From: Desulfobulbaceae bacterium UBA2276
GTDB taxonomy: Bacteria > Desulfobacterota > Desulfobulbia > Desulfobulbales > Desulfocapsaceae
Assembly: GCA_002347085.1 (NCBI GenBank)
Contig: DDWW01000002.1
Span: forward strand, 6,145 to 15,285
Length of the DNA: 9,141 bases
Direction: 5' to 3'
Part shown: piece by piece, positions 1 to 5,247 of the stretch
Numbering within the stretch: position 1 is the first letter of the stretch
Layout: every line of letters begins with the position of its first letter
Translations under genes and position numbers: made by a program
The notes under the pieces: model-generated
What the model was told of the DNA's origin: nothing
Database searches by the model: none
The model's input: only the letters and a program-made list of their open reading frames with translations

Positions 1-169
1 AAGATCATTTTGCAAGAGGCTCAACCTTCCTTTTTTATCTTAATTTGTTGTACAGTGAGAGCATGTTATCATTAATCGCCTGCTTATTTCAATAAATTCA
101 GCTACCGCGCTCATACCTGAACTTCGCTAATTTCAGCCGACTTGCCTGGTAAACAACAGAGCAAAGCAG

Positions 170-175
170 TATAAT
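170..175 (+). promoter_or_regulatory. tpx: possible -10 box upstream of tpx
   Basis: A perfect TATAAT lies 81 bases before the tpx start codon. The best -35-like hexamer, TTGCCT at 142-147, is 22 bases away, too far for a standard sigma70 promoter, and nothing convincing sits at 17 bases. The box could still be used with an activator or by chance be non-functional. The rest of 1-256 shows no gene I can support. Confidence 0.3.
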
Positions 176-256
176 CTAAAAATCAGAGGATCATGGCAAC
201 GATCTCTCTGAACGTAACGGTCGCCACTTTATCCCTATCCACAAAGGAGAATCACC

Positions 257-760
257 ATGGCTCAAATATCTTTACACGGAAACCCGATACACACCGTAGG
301 CAACCTGCCCGCTGTCAAGACCCAGGCCCCCGTCTTTACCCTGACGAAAACAGATCTTTCCGACAGCGGCCTCAAGGATTATGCCGGAAAAACCGTTGTC
401 CTTAATATCTTCCCCAGCATCGACACGCCGGTCTGCGCGACATCGGTCAGACGGTTCAACAAAGAGGCCGGCGAGCTGAAAAACACGGTGGTGCTCTGTG
501 TCTCTGCTGATCTTCCTTTTGCCCACCAGCGGTTCTGCGAAGGCGAGGGGCTCAAAAATGTCATCCCGCTCTCCTGCTTCCGCTCCCCTGATTTCGGCAA
601 GGACTACGGCGTGACTATTACCAGCCCGCCCCTCGCCGGTCTGCTTTCCCGGGCCATTGTCGTGATCGACCCGGCCGGCAAGGTTGTTTATACCGAGCAG
701 GTGCCGGAAATCGCCCAGGAACCCGATTATGAGAAGGCGCTTGGCTTTCTGCGCTCCTGA
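257..760 (+). CDS. tpx: thiol peroxidase (atypical 2-Cys peroxiredoxin)
   Basis: Thiol peroxidase of 167 residues, the usual Tpx length. It reduces hydrogen peroxide and organic hydroperoxides, with thioredoxin as the usual electron donor; in Gram-negatives it is generally periplasmic or cytosolic, and no signal peptide is visible here. The active-site motif TPVC places the peroxidatic Cys at residue 60 with Thr57. The resolving Cys is Cys94 in the motif SADLPFAHQRFC, which forms the intramolecular disulfide typical of Tpx. Arg132, in the segment LSRAIVVID, matches the conserved active-site Arg. Extra cysteines occur at 81 and 107. The start is supported by GGAG at 246-249, seven bases before ATG. 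The gene stands alone upstream of a cupin gene. The 3' end has a second, broken copy about 1.1 kb downstream (about 1834-1895). Confidence 0.96.
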   Translation: MAQISLHGNPIHTVGNLPAVKTQAPVFTLTKTDLSDSGLKDYAGKTVVLNIFPSIDTPVCATSVRRFNKEAGELKNTVVLCVSADLPFAHQRFCEGEGLKNVIPLSCFRSPDFGKDYGVTITSPPLAGLLSRAIVVIDPAGKVVYTEQVPEIAQEPDYEKALGFLRS

Positions 761-817
761 TTTTTCTTACCCGGTCGATACCAGCAAACCATGAACCCTC
801 CCTTGCCGTCACCCACT

Positions 818-1294
818 ATGAACAAGCTTAGCTGCGAGCATCTTTCCGGCCTCAGCAATGAGGCCCAGCTCTCCCCTCGCCAACGAATGAATCACAATTT
901 CCATGCCGAGCTGTCTGACCCGATCCAACGCTTGGCAATCGCAATGGAACCGGACACCTATATCCGTCCCCACCGTCACCGTCAATCATGGGAGCTCCTC
1001 ACATCACTGCGCGGTCGCTTTGTGGTGCTCAATTTTGATGACACGGGTGCCGTCATCGACCGATCCGTTTTGGGAGACGATATTTCCGTCATCGAAACTG
1101 CTACGGGATGCTGGCACGCCGTGCTTTCGCTCGATACGGGGGGAGTTATCTTTGAAGTAAAACATGGCCCGTATGTTCCTTTCCGAGAAGATGATTTCGC
1201 ACCTTGGTCTCCACCTGCTGATGATGATCTCAATCGCGCCCTTATGGGCTGGTATCATGAGGCTGAAATTGGCCAACGTTGGCCTGGAATTTAG
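818..1294 (+). CDS. WbuC-family cupin fold metalloprotein
   Basis: A 158-residue cupin of the WbuC type. The diagnostic run is visible in order: an N-terminal RMNHNFHAELSDPIQR segment (24-38), TYIRPHRHR (47-55) with metal-binding His52 and His54, a Glu at 59, the stretch GRFVVLNFDDTG (66-77), GCWH with His100, and the C-terminal EVKHGPYVPF and FAPWSPP block (113-133). Family members are small single-domain cupins first named from O-antigen loci; no reaction has been established that I can state. I chose ATG at 818 because the family begins close to the NHNFHAELSD region; an in-frame ATG at 791 would add nine residues rich in Pro. Neither start has a clear Shine-Dalgarno. It lies 57 bases after tpx, so read-through from tpx is possible. 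No sugar-biosynthesis genes surround it. Confidence 0.85.
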   Translation: MNKLSCEHLSGLSNEAQLSPRQRMNHNFHAELSDPIQRLAIAMEPDTYIRPHRHRQSWELLTSLRGRFVVLNFDDTGAVIDRSVLGDDISVIETATGCWHAVLSLDTGGVIFEVKHGPYVPFREDDFAPWSPPADDDLNRALMGWYHEAEIGQRWPGI

Positions 1295-1405
1295 TTTACG
1301 GATTAATTTCTTCCCCGTCACTATGCTCGGCTTTCAAACCTCCACACAGAGCGAACGGAATTCAATGTGGAAATGAGGATTTAGATCTGAAAGGATATAC
1401 CCACT

Positions 1406-1816
1406 ATGAAACTGATTCTTCACAAAACACCCCTGCTCATCGCAACGCTCATGTTGATGATCAGCGCCAATGCCTACGCCGATGAAACAGCCAAGCCAAG
1501 CGACGCAACGGAACCCGGTGTGGTTGTTAAGACGGAGGAAGCCATCACCCATGGTGCAGAAGCCACTGTCCAGGGAATCGAGCGTGGCGCAAAAGCCACC
1601 GTCCGCGGCATTGAACATGGCGCGAAGGCAGTAAAACGTGGCGTCGAACGCGGGGTCAAGGCAACAGCACACGGCATTGAGCGTGGAGCAGAGGCAACCA
1701 GAAACGCCGCCCATGCCGTTGCCGAGAAAGTAGGCGGCGACGAAGGAGTACAAGGGGAGGAGCACGGTGAAGAGCCGCACACAGCCGACGAAGGTGCCAA
1801 CTTGAATGCGAAATGA
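1406..1816 (+). CDS. secreted small protein with 11-residue repeats, function unknown
   Basis: A 136-residue protein I do not recognise as a named family. Residues 1-25 form a signal peptide: Lys at 2 and 7, a hydrophobic core at 9-20, and a cleavage motif ANAYA before Asp26. Residues 47-101 are five tandem 11-residue repeats with pattern (I/V)-x-(H/R)-G-A-x-A-T-x-x-G; a sixth weak unit follows. The C-terminal 30 residues are acidic and Gly/Glu-rich. Eleven-residue Ala/charged repeats can form long amphipathic helices, as in LEA-like and apolipoprotein-like proteins, so a periplasmic membrane- or surface-associated helix is a reasonable inference. Start choice: AAAGGA at 1390-1395, ten bases before ATG, plus the signal peptide. 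It follows the cupin by 111 bases. Codon use and composition resemble tpx and the cupin rather than the AT-rich cassettes. Confidence 0.8.
   Translation: MKLILHKTPLLIATLMLMISANAYADETAKPSDATEPGVVVKTEEAITHGAEATVQGIERGAKATVRGIEHGAKAVKRGVERGVKATAHGIERGAEATRNAAHAVAEKVGGDEGVQGEEHGEEPHTADEGANLNAK
1544..1708 (+). repeat. five tandem 33-bp coding repeats
   Basis: Five 33-base units encode the 11-residue repeats of the secreted protein (units beginning at 1544, 1577, 1610, 1643 and 1676). The protein pattern is better kept than the DNA, since synonymous differences such as GGC/GGT and CGT/CGC separate the units. That suggests selection on the repeat protein rather than very recent slippage. Copy number could vary between strains. 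Confidence 0.85.
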
Positions 1817-1833
1817 AATAACGAACCGGCACT

Positions 1834-1895
1834 CATACTGAACAATCGCCCAGGAACCTGACTATAAAGCGGCGCTCCGTTTTCTGAAATCCTGA
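1834..1895 (+). pseudogene. remnant of a second tpx 3' end
   Basis: Positions 1845-1895 translate as IAQEPDYKAALRFLKS followed by TGA, against IAQEPDYEKALGFLRS and stop at the end of the intact tpx. Similarity runs past the stop (TTTTACCGCTCGGTTAATAGCAA here, TTTTTCTTACCCGGTCGATACCAGCAA after tpx). Just upstream, 1834-1844 resembles the codons for YTEQ of tpx, joined with a loss of about ten bases that breaks the frame. No start, active-site Cys or remaining gene body is present, so this is a non-functional relic. It indicates that tpx, or a tpx-containing segment, was duplicated and one copy largely deleted. A duplication limited to the tpx tail is the other reading. Confidence 0.75.
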
Positions 1896-1901
1896 TTTTA
1901 C
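1888..1901 (+). repeat. 14-bp direct repeat, left copy
   Basis: AATCCTGATTTTAC, identical to 2167-2180. The left copy overlaps the stop codon of the tpx remnant. The pair brackets a 265-base gene-free segment containing the large hairpin. It could be a target-site duplication or a leftover of recombination. Confidence 0.6.
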
Positions 1902-1947
1902 CGCTCGGTTAATAGCAATCAAGAAAAAACAAGAAACAGAATCTGCC

Positions 1948-1962
1948 TGGCACGATATTGGC
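1948..1962 (+). promoter_or_regulatory. sigma54-like -24/-12 motif
   Basis: TGGCACGATATTGGC matches the RpoN consensus TGGCACRNNNNTTGC at every fixed position except one (G for the second T of TTGC), with correct spacing of the GG and GC elements. No gene follows for 370 bases, and no enhancer-binding protein is nearby. If active it would make a non-coding transcript entering the 2067-2126 hairpin. The motif also falls in the loop of a short hairpin, so chance or an attC relic is equally possible. Confidence 0.25.
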
Positions 1963-2014
1963 CCATTCTGCCTAATACACTGTTGCAGCCTTAAAAACCA
2001 AACGACACTAAACA

Positions 2015-2147
2015 GGGGGAAATTTATCGTCCTGGAAAGGTGAAAAATTTTGTGATTTATGGTACTCAGTGAAGAGATTTAAAATCGGCATAACAACGTT
2101 GATGCTGATTTTAAATCTCTTCACTGTTAACTGCAAAAATTTCCCCC
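2015..2147. repeat. nested inverted repeat with 25-bp hairpin
   Basis: The inner palindrome pairs 2067-2086 with 2107-2126 perfectly over 20 bp, continues through one G-T pair (2087/2106) and four more pairs (2088-2091 with 2102-2105), and leaves a ten-base loop. An outer inverted repeat pairs GGGGGAAATTT at 2015-2025 with AAATTTCCCCC at 2137-2147. It lacks attC boxes and bulged bases, and has no U-run after the stem as expected for an intrinsic terminator. It may be a small non-autonomous element, a structured RNA, or a protein binding site. Confidence 0.8.
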
Positions 2148-2166
2148 CTTTCCCCGCAAAGTTGAC

Positions 2167-2180
2167 AATCCTGATTTTAC
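2167..2180 (+). repeat. 14-bp direct repeat, right copy
   Basis: AATCCTGATTTTAC, identical to 1888-1901. It lies 20 bases after the outer inverted repeat of the hairpin element and 27 bases before the first attC. Confidence 0.6.
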
Positions 2181-2207
2181 AAGTAATTCATTGGAATTAA
2201 TGGCGGC

Positions 2208-2311
2208 TTGCAACAAGGCGTTCGAGCCACTGCGCTTCTCCGCGGTTGGGCAAGCATAAAAGCCGCTTGCCCAACCGCGTCCGATGCTCGAGACTCAACT
2301 TTTCGTTAGGC
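2208..2311 (+). other. attC site 1
   Basis: R'' is degenerate (TTGCAAC, 2208-2214); R' is GTTAGGC (2305-2311). A perfect 15-bp stem pairs 2241-2255 with 2265-2279, and L''/L'-like segments GTTCGAGC and GCTCGAGAC flank it. Length 104 bases. It marks the left end of the clear array. Confidence 0.8.
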
Positions 2312-2336
2312 ATTTTGAAAAGCATTAAGGAATAAT

Positions 2337-2576
2337 ATGCATTTATCAATATCATCAATTGGACTGCTCATGGACATAGTCGGCGTTATCCTTCTGTGGC
2401 GTTTTGGCCTCCCTCCGGATGTGAATCGCCATGGTGCTCGATTTGTGTTTCCAGCAAGCGCGAGCAATTCAGCAGAAGCTGTTAAGGCAAAAATTTATGA
2501 TTTCTTTGCCAAAGTTGCACTTTTATTGATTGTATTAGGTTTTGTTTTTCAATTTATTGGATCTCTAAATGCCTAA
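2337..2576 (+). CDS. small two-helix membrane protein of integron cassette 1
   Basis: A 79-residue protein of unknown function. Two hydrophobic segments (about residues 5-24 and 58-77) are joined by a polar loop with the motif GLPPDVNRHG, Arg/Asp-rich and predicted outside the bilayer. I recall similar small hypothetical proteins in gene cassettes but cannot assign a role. Start: AAGGA at 2327-2331, five bases before ATG. The stop codon TAA is made by the R'' box of the following attC (GCCTAAC), so gene and recombination site overlap by design. The gene starts 31 bases after the crossover point, leaving very little room for its own promoter; transcription may come from upstream. Confidence 0.75.
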   Translation: MHLSISSIGLLMDIVGVILLWRFGLPPDVNRHGARFVFPASASNSAEAVKAKIYDFFAKVALLLIVLGFVFQFIGSLNA

Positions 2577-2633
2577 CCCTACGCTCAAGCGGGACGCCGC
2601 AAAAGCGCGGCGCCCCTTAGCTCCACGTTATGT
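2571..2633 (+). other. attC site 2
   Basis: R'' GCCTAAC (2571-2577), R' GTTATGT (2627-2633), 63 bases. Central stem GGGACGCCGC with GCGGCGCCCC has one mismatch. GCTCAAG against CTTAGC leaves one unpaired base, consistent with the extrahelical base of attC L boxes. Confidence 0.87.
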
Positions 2634-2691
2634 TTCCAAAATCTCAAGGGGTAGAATTAGAAGCAAGTAATTGCTCTTACAGACAGCTTTT

Positions 2692-3438
2692 ATGATAGAT
2701 AATCGTTTAATCTCATTAAGAAAAAAAGTAAGAGAAAATAGAAAATTTATTATCGATTCCATCCTTAATAATCATAAGGCTAATATATGCGCATTTTGTG
2801 GCTCAGAAGATAATTTAACAAAAGAGCATGTATTGCCCAAATGGGCCTTTGGTAATTGTGAAAAAAAGTACTTCGAAACTAAAATTAATAAATTAAATCA
2901 AAGATATAGTCAAACAACAATACCAGCTTGCTTTGACTGCAACTCTTTTATTTTAGGATATTTTGAATGTTACATCGAGAAAGAGTTTAACGACACGTCT
3001 CTATATATTGATTATTTTACGGATGAAACTATTGAGAAAATAATTATTTGGCTCGAACTAATAGACTACAAATTTCAAATATTAAATTTACGCAGAAAAT
3101 TCATAAAAATTAAAGATCGAGATTTTATTCCATACCTTGCCAACTTTCCACTCTCAATAATTCAAGCAGATGAATCAACTTCTCCGAGCAAGGTGTTTTC
3201 AAATGTTAGAAATGCTCTTAAGAAACTGAGTATTAAATCAAAACAAAGAAAAATAAACTCATTGGTTATTTTCAAGACATCGAATGAGAGTTTCCATTTT
3301 TTCAATAAAATGAACGAATTCATTTTTATAGAGCTTCCTAAACATAATCTTGCACTATTTTATTTCTACGAAAAAGAATTTAATTCTTCAAAAGAATCAT
3401 TTGACCATGCAATAGAAATTATAAAAAAAGTATATTAA
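2692..3438 (+). CDS. HNH-type endonuclease-like protein of cassette 2
   Basis: A 248-residue protein with an N-terminal zinc-bound HNH (beta-beta-alpha metal) signature: Cys33-x2-Cys36, then EHVLPKW with Glu45-His46, then Cys80-x2-Cys83 followed by Asn84. That order, CxxC - (D/E)HVxP - CxxCN, is typical of HNH nucleases of the HNH_5 kind. The remaining about 160 residues are Lys/Ile/Phe-rich and match nothing I recognise; they could bind a target or a partner. Start: ATG 2692 preferred; a TTG at 2671 just after an in-frame stop would add seven residues, and neither has a good Shine-Dalgarno. The gene is strikingly AT-rich beside its neighbours, a sign of transfer. It is the sole gene of its cassette. 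A role in restriction of foreign DNA is possible but unshown. Confidence 0.7.
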   Translation: MIDNRLISLRKKVRENRKFIIDSILNNHKANICAFCGSEDNLTKEHVLPKWAFGNCEKKYFETKINKLNQRYSQTTIPACFDCNSFILGYFECYIEKEFNDTSLYIDYFTDETIEKIIIWLELIDYKFQILNLRRKFIKIKDRDFIPYLANFPLSIIQADESTSPSKVFSNVRNALKKLSIKSKQRKINSLVIFKTSNESFHFFNKMNEFIFIELPKHNLALFYFYEKEFNSSKESFDHAIEIIKKVY

Positions 3439-3440
3439 CC

Positions 3441-3526
3441 ACATAACAGTCAATAAACCTGACCGGAATAAAGCGCGTTCTTAAAAAGGGCAGCGTATCG
3501 GCCGGCAGGTTATTTCACTGTTGGGC
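3441..3526 (+). other. attC site 3
   Basis: R'' ACATAAC (3441-3447), R' GTTGGGC (3520-3526), 86 bases. An imperfect stem pairs CAGTCAATAAACCTG (3448 onward) with CAGGTTATTTCACTG (3506-3520), followed inward by CCGG/CCGG. R'' is the exact complement of the GTTATGT at the start of cassette 2. Confidence 0.8.
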
Positions 3527-3542
3527 GTCATAAGAGGTATCC

Positions 3543-4460
3543 ATGAACTTGCTAGCAAACAAGCCAATGTCGGGCCATATAACTGAGGCAATTGTTCATT
3601 TCAACTACGCCCTTGACCTGAAGTACCGACATTCGTCGAGCGTTGATGTCGCTCAGGCAATGTTCAACGCGCTGAACAAGCTACAAACCGAATGGCTTAT
3701 GAATCAGTCCGAGCAACAGATCGGCGAAGTCAAGGCATTCCAGGCAATGATCTTGAGTGGGTTGCCTTTACAAAGCAGGGACGCCTTTCTCCAAACCACG
3801 CAGACCCGGAGTATAGTGACGCTGGAACCGAAGATACTGAACCACGACACACTACGACGCGGAGGCTACAAACCCGATGTGCCTGTCGATCCTCGCTTAG
3901 CCAAAGACGCGAGTGAGGCACACCGAAAACTTGAAACCGCATATCGCGATCTTGAACAGGTAGGCACCGACGAAGTTTCAGAGAGGGTAATCAAACGCCT
4001 TGCCGAATTGCTGTATGTAGTCCGTTCCAATATTGCTCACGGAGAAAAGACCCTGTACGGGCCAGACTTGAACAAGCGAGAGCGCGATGAGCAAGTGTGT
4101 GCCTGTGCTGTGCCTTTACAGGAGTTGCTGCTGGACATGCTCTTTGGTCTGCCCAGTAGAAAGCTAATTTCTTATGGCACCCTCGCCCCAGGTCAGCCGA
4201 ATCATTCCCTGATATCCGACCTGATTGGGGAATGGGAGGAGTGCGTTATTCGGGGCACTATGAGTCAGCGAGACGGGCTTTCACGATTCTCATGGAACCC
4301 CAACGGCTCAGAGCAGATTGCAAATATCTTTTCGTCAGACAACCTGCCAAACAATTGGGATCGGATTGACCGGTTTGAGGGGGCGGGATATCGACGCCAA
4401 CTGATACCGACAAGAACACAGGCCGGTATTGCAATTGGCTACGCTTATGTCAATGTCTAG
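3543..4460 (+). CDS. HEPN-like domain fused to gamma-glutamylcyclotransferase-like domain, cassette 3
   Basis: A 305-residue two-domain protein. Residues 1-200 are helical; Arg161-x4-His166 in RSNIAHGEK is the R-x4-6-H motif of HEPN ribonuclease-type domains, followed by a charged helix (178-184) and a hydrophobic helix. Residues 207-305 match the GGCT/AIG2 (YtfP-like) fold: YGTLAPGQ at 211-218, then IDRFEGAGYRR at 275-285, whose Glu279 lies where the fold has its conserved catalytic Glu, and a final AIGYAYV strand. GGCT enzymes release 5-oxoproline from gamma-glutamyl amines; HEPN domains often cut RNA. Whether both are active is unknown. Start: AGAGG at 3533-3537, five bases before ATG. Single gene of its cassette with no antitoxin-like partner, so the GGCT-like part could modulate the HEPN part in cis. 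Alternative: non-catalytic HEPN. Confidence 0.72.
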   Translation: MNLLANKPMSGHITEAIVHFNYALDLKYRHSSSVDVAQAMFNALNKLQTEWLMNQSEQQIGEVKAFQAMILSGLPLQSRDAFLQTTQTRSIVTLEPKILNHDTLRRGGYKPDVPVDPRLAKDASEAHRKLETAYRDLEQVGTDEVSERVIKRLAELLYVVRSNIAHGEKTLYGPDLNKRERDEQVCACAVPLQELLLDMLFGLPSRKLISYGTLAPGQPNHSLISDLIGEWEECVIRGTMSQRDGLSRFSWNPNGSEQIANIFSSDNLPNNWDRIDRFEGAGYRRQLIPTRTQAGIAIGYAYVNV

Positions 4461-4466
4461 AGCGAC

Positions 4467-4533
4467 GCCCAACCCATCATTGCACCGGACCTGCGAGAAA
4501 AGCCGCGCAGGCCGGTGAATTCAAACGTTATGT
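4467..4533 (+). other. attC site 4
   Basis: R'' GCCCAAC (4467-4473), R' GTTATGT (4527-4533), 67 bases. L'' and L' pair as TGCACCGG with CCGGTGAA, and the inner arms CCTGCG and CGCAGG close a short loop. R'' is the exact complement of GTTGGGC at the start of cassette 3. Confidence 0.9.
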
Positions 4534-4550
4534 AGCCAAAAAAGAAACGA

Positions 4551-4557
4551 AGGAGGA
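4551..4557 (+). promoter_or_regulatory. Shine-Dalgarno deciding the nitroreductase start
   Basis: AGGAGGA at 4551-4557 is a near-perfect ribosome binding site. It abuts the GTG at 4558, which is too close to be used, and sits nine bases before ATG at 4567, which is therefore the start. Confidence 0.8.
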
Positions 4558-4566
4558 GTGAAAGTT

Positions 4567-5172
4567 ATGAATACAAAACAAGCAATAGAATCACGACGGG
4601 CGGTAAAGCACTATGATGCAAACCACAGTATGACGCCTGAAGAAGTAAATGAGCTATTGTCATTAGCCATTCTTTCTCCTACGGCATTCAATATTCAAAA
4701 CTGGCGCTTTGTTGTGGTCACTGATACAGAGTTGCGGAAACAAATCAGGGGAGTGGCTTGGGATCAAGCACAAGTTACAGATGCATCGTTATTCATTATT
4801 CTCTGTGCCGATCTGAAGTCATGGGAGAAAAAGCCTGATCAGTACTGGGTTAATGCTCCAAAAGAAGTTCAGGAGTTTATAGTACCAGCTATCGATGATT
4901 ACTATCGAGGCAAAGACCAGGTTCAGAGAGATGAGGCGATGAGATCTTGCGGTATAGCTGCACAAACATTAATGATTGCCGCAAAATCAATGGGTTACGA
5001 TTCGTGCCCAATGGATGGATTCGATTTCGAAAAAGTTGCTGAACTTATTCAGCTACCCGCTGACCATGTAATTGCAATGTTTGTGGCAATTGGCAAGGGC
5101 ACAAAAGAGACGTGGCCGAGACCGGGGCAGCTAAACCTTAACGATGTAGTTATCAAAAACAGTTTTGCATAG
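4567..5172 (+). CDS. nitroreductase family flavoprotein, cassette 4
   Basis: A 201-residue nitroreductase-fold protein, expected to be an FMN-dependent NAD(P)H oxidoreductase acting as a cytosolic homodimer. Visible landmarks: SRRAVKHYD at 9-17, the FMN-contact loop SPTAFNIQNWRF at 37-48, a CGIAAQTLMIAAKSMGYDSCPMDGFD block in the second half, and AIGKG...WPRPGQL near the C terminus. Substrate cannot be read from sequence; quinones, nitroaromatics or chromate are known substrates in the family. The start is set by AGGAGGA at 4551-4557. Sole gene of its cassette, 39 bases after the crossover. Enzymes of drug or xenobiotic metabolism are common cassette cargo. GC content is intermediate, unlike the AT-rich HNH cassette. 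Confidence 0.92.
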   Translation: MNTKQAIESRRAVKHYDANHSMTPEEVNELLSLAILSPTAFNIQNWRFVVVTDTELRKQIRGVAWDQAQVTDASLFIILCADLKSWEKKPDQYWVNAPKEVQEFIVPAIDDYYRGKDQVQRDEAMRSCGIAAQTLMIAAKSMGYDSCPMDGFDFEKVAELIQLPADHVIAMFVAIGKGTKETWPRPGQLNLNDVVIKNSFA

Positions 5173-5185
5173 CAACATAATAAGC

Positions 5186-5247
5186 ACATAACGAATAAGG
5201 ATAGATTGTGAGCGCAACAGCGATCCACAATCTATCCATGGTTGAAC
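5186..5247 (+). other. attC site 5
   Basis: R'' ACATAAC (5186-5192), R' GTTGAAC (5241-5247), 62 bases. A perfect 12-bp stem pairs 5199-5210 with 5226-5237 around a 15-base loop. L boxes are weak, but R'' is the exact complement of GTTATGT at the start of cassette 4, which supports the call. Confidence 0.72.

Larger units (their letters stand above)
1896..2207. other. gene-free stretch before the cassette array
   Basis: I see no supportable coding region in these 312 bases. They hold a sigma54-like motif (1948-1962) inside a short hairpin (CAGAAT at 1937-1942 with ATTCTG at 1965-1970), the major hairpin at 2067-2126 within an outer inverted repeat, and the right copy of the 14-bp direct repeat. 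A GTTGCAG at 1982-1988 is one base off the reverse complement of the R'' box of the first attC, so this stretch may be a gene-less first cassette (see findings). Confidence 0.5.

Noticed and set aside
193..405. 70-codon ORF upstream of and into tpx
   Set aside because: It overlaps tpx out of frame, shows no family resemblance and becomes Arg/Pro-rich within tpx as shadow frames do.
1334..1780. Antisense ORF of 148 codons and another of 123 codons (1474-1845) on the minus strand
   Set aside because: Both are shadows of the 33-bp repeat gene; they lack ribosome sites and their Cys- and Pro/Ser-rich content is a by-product of GC-biased antisense codons.
2067..2126. The 25-bp hairpin as an attC site or terminator
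   Set aside because: It lacks R/L boxes and extrahelical bases, and no T-run follows the stem on either strand.
1896..2207. attI site or integrase gene at the left end of the array
   Set aside because: No integrase-like frame is present on either strand, and attI cannot be recognised without it.
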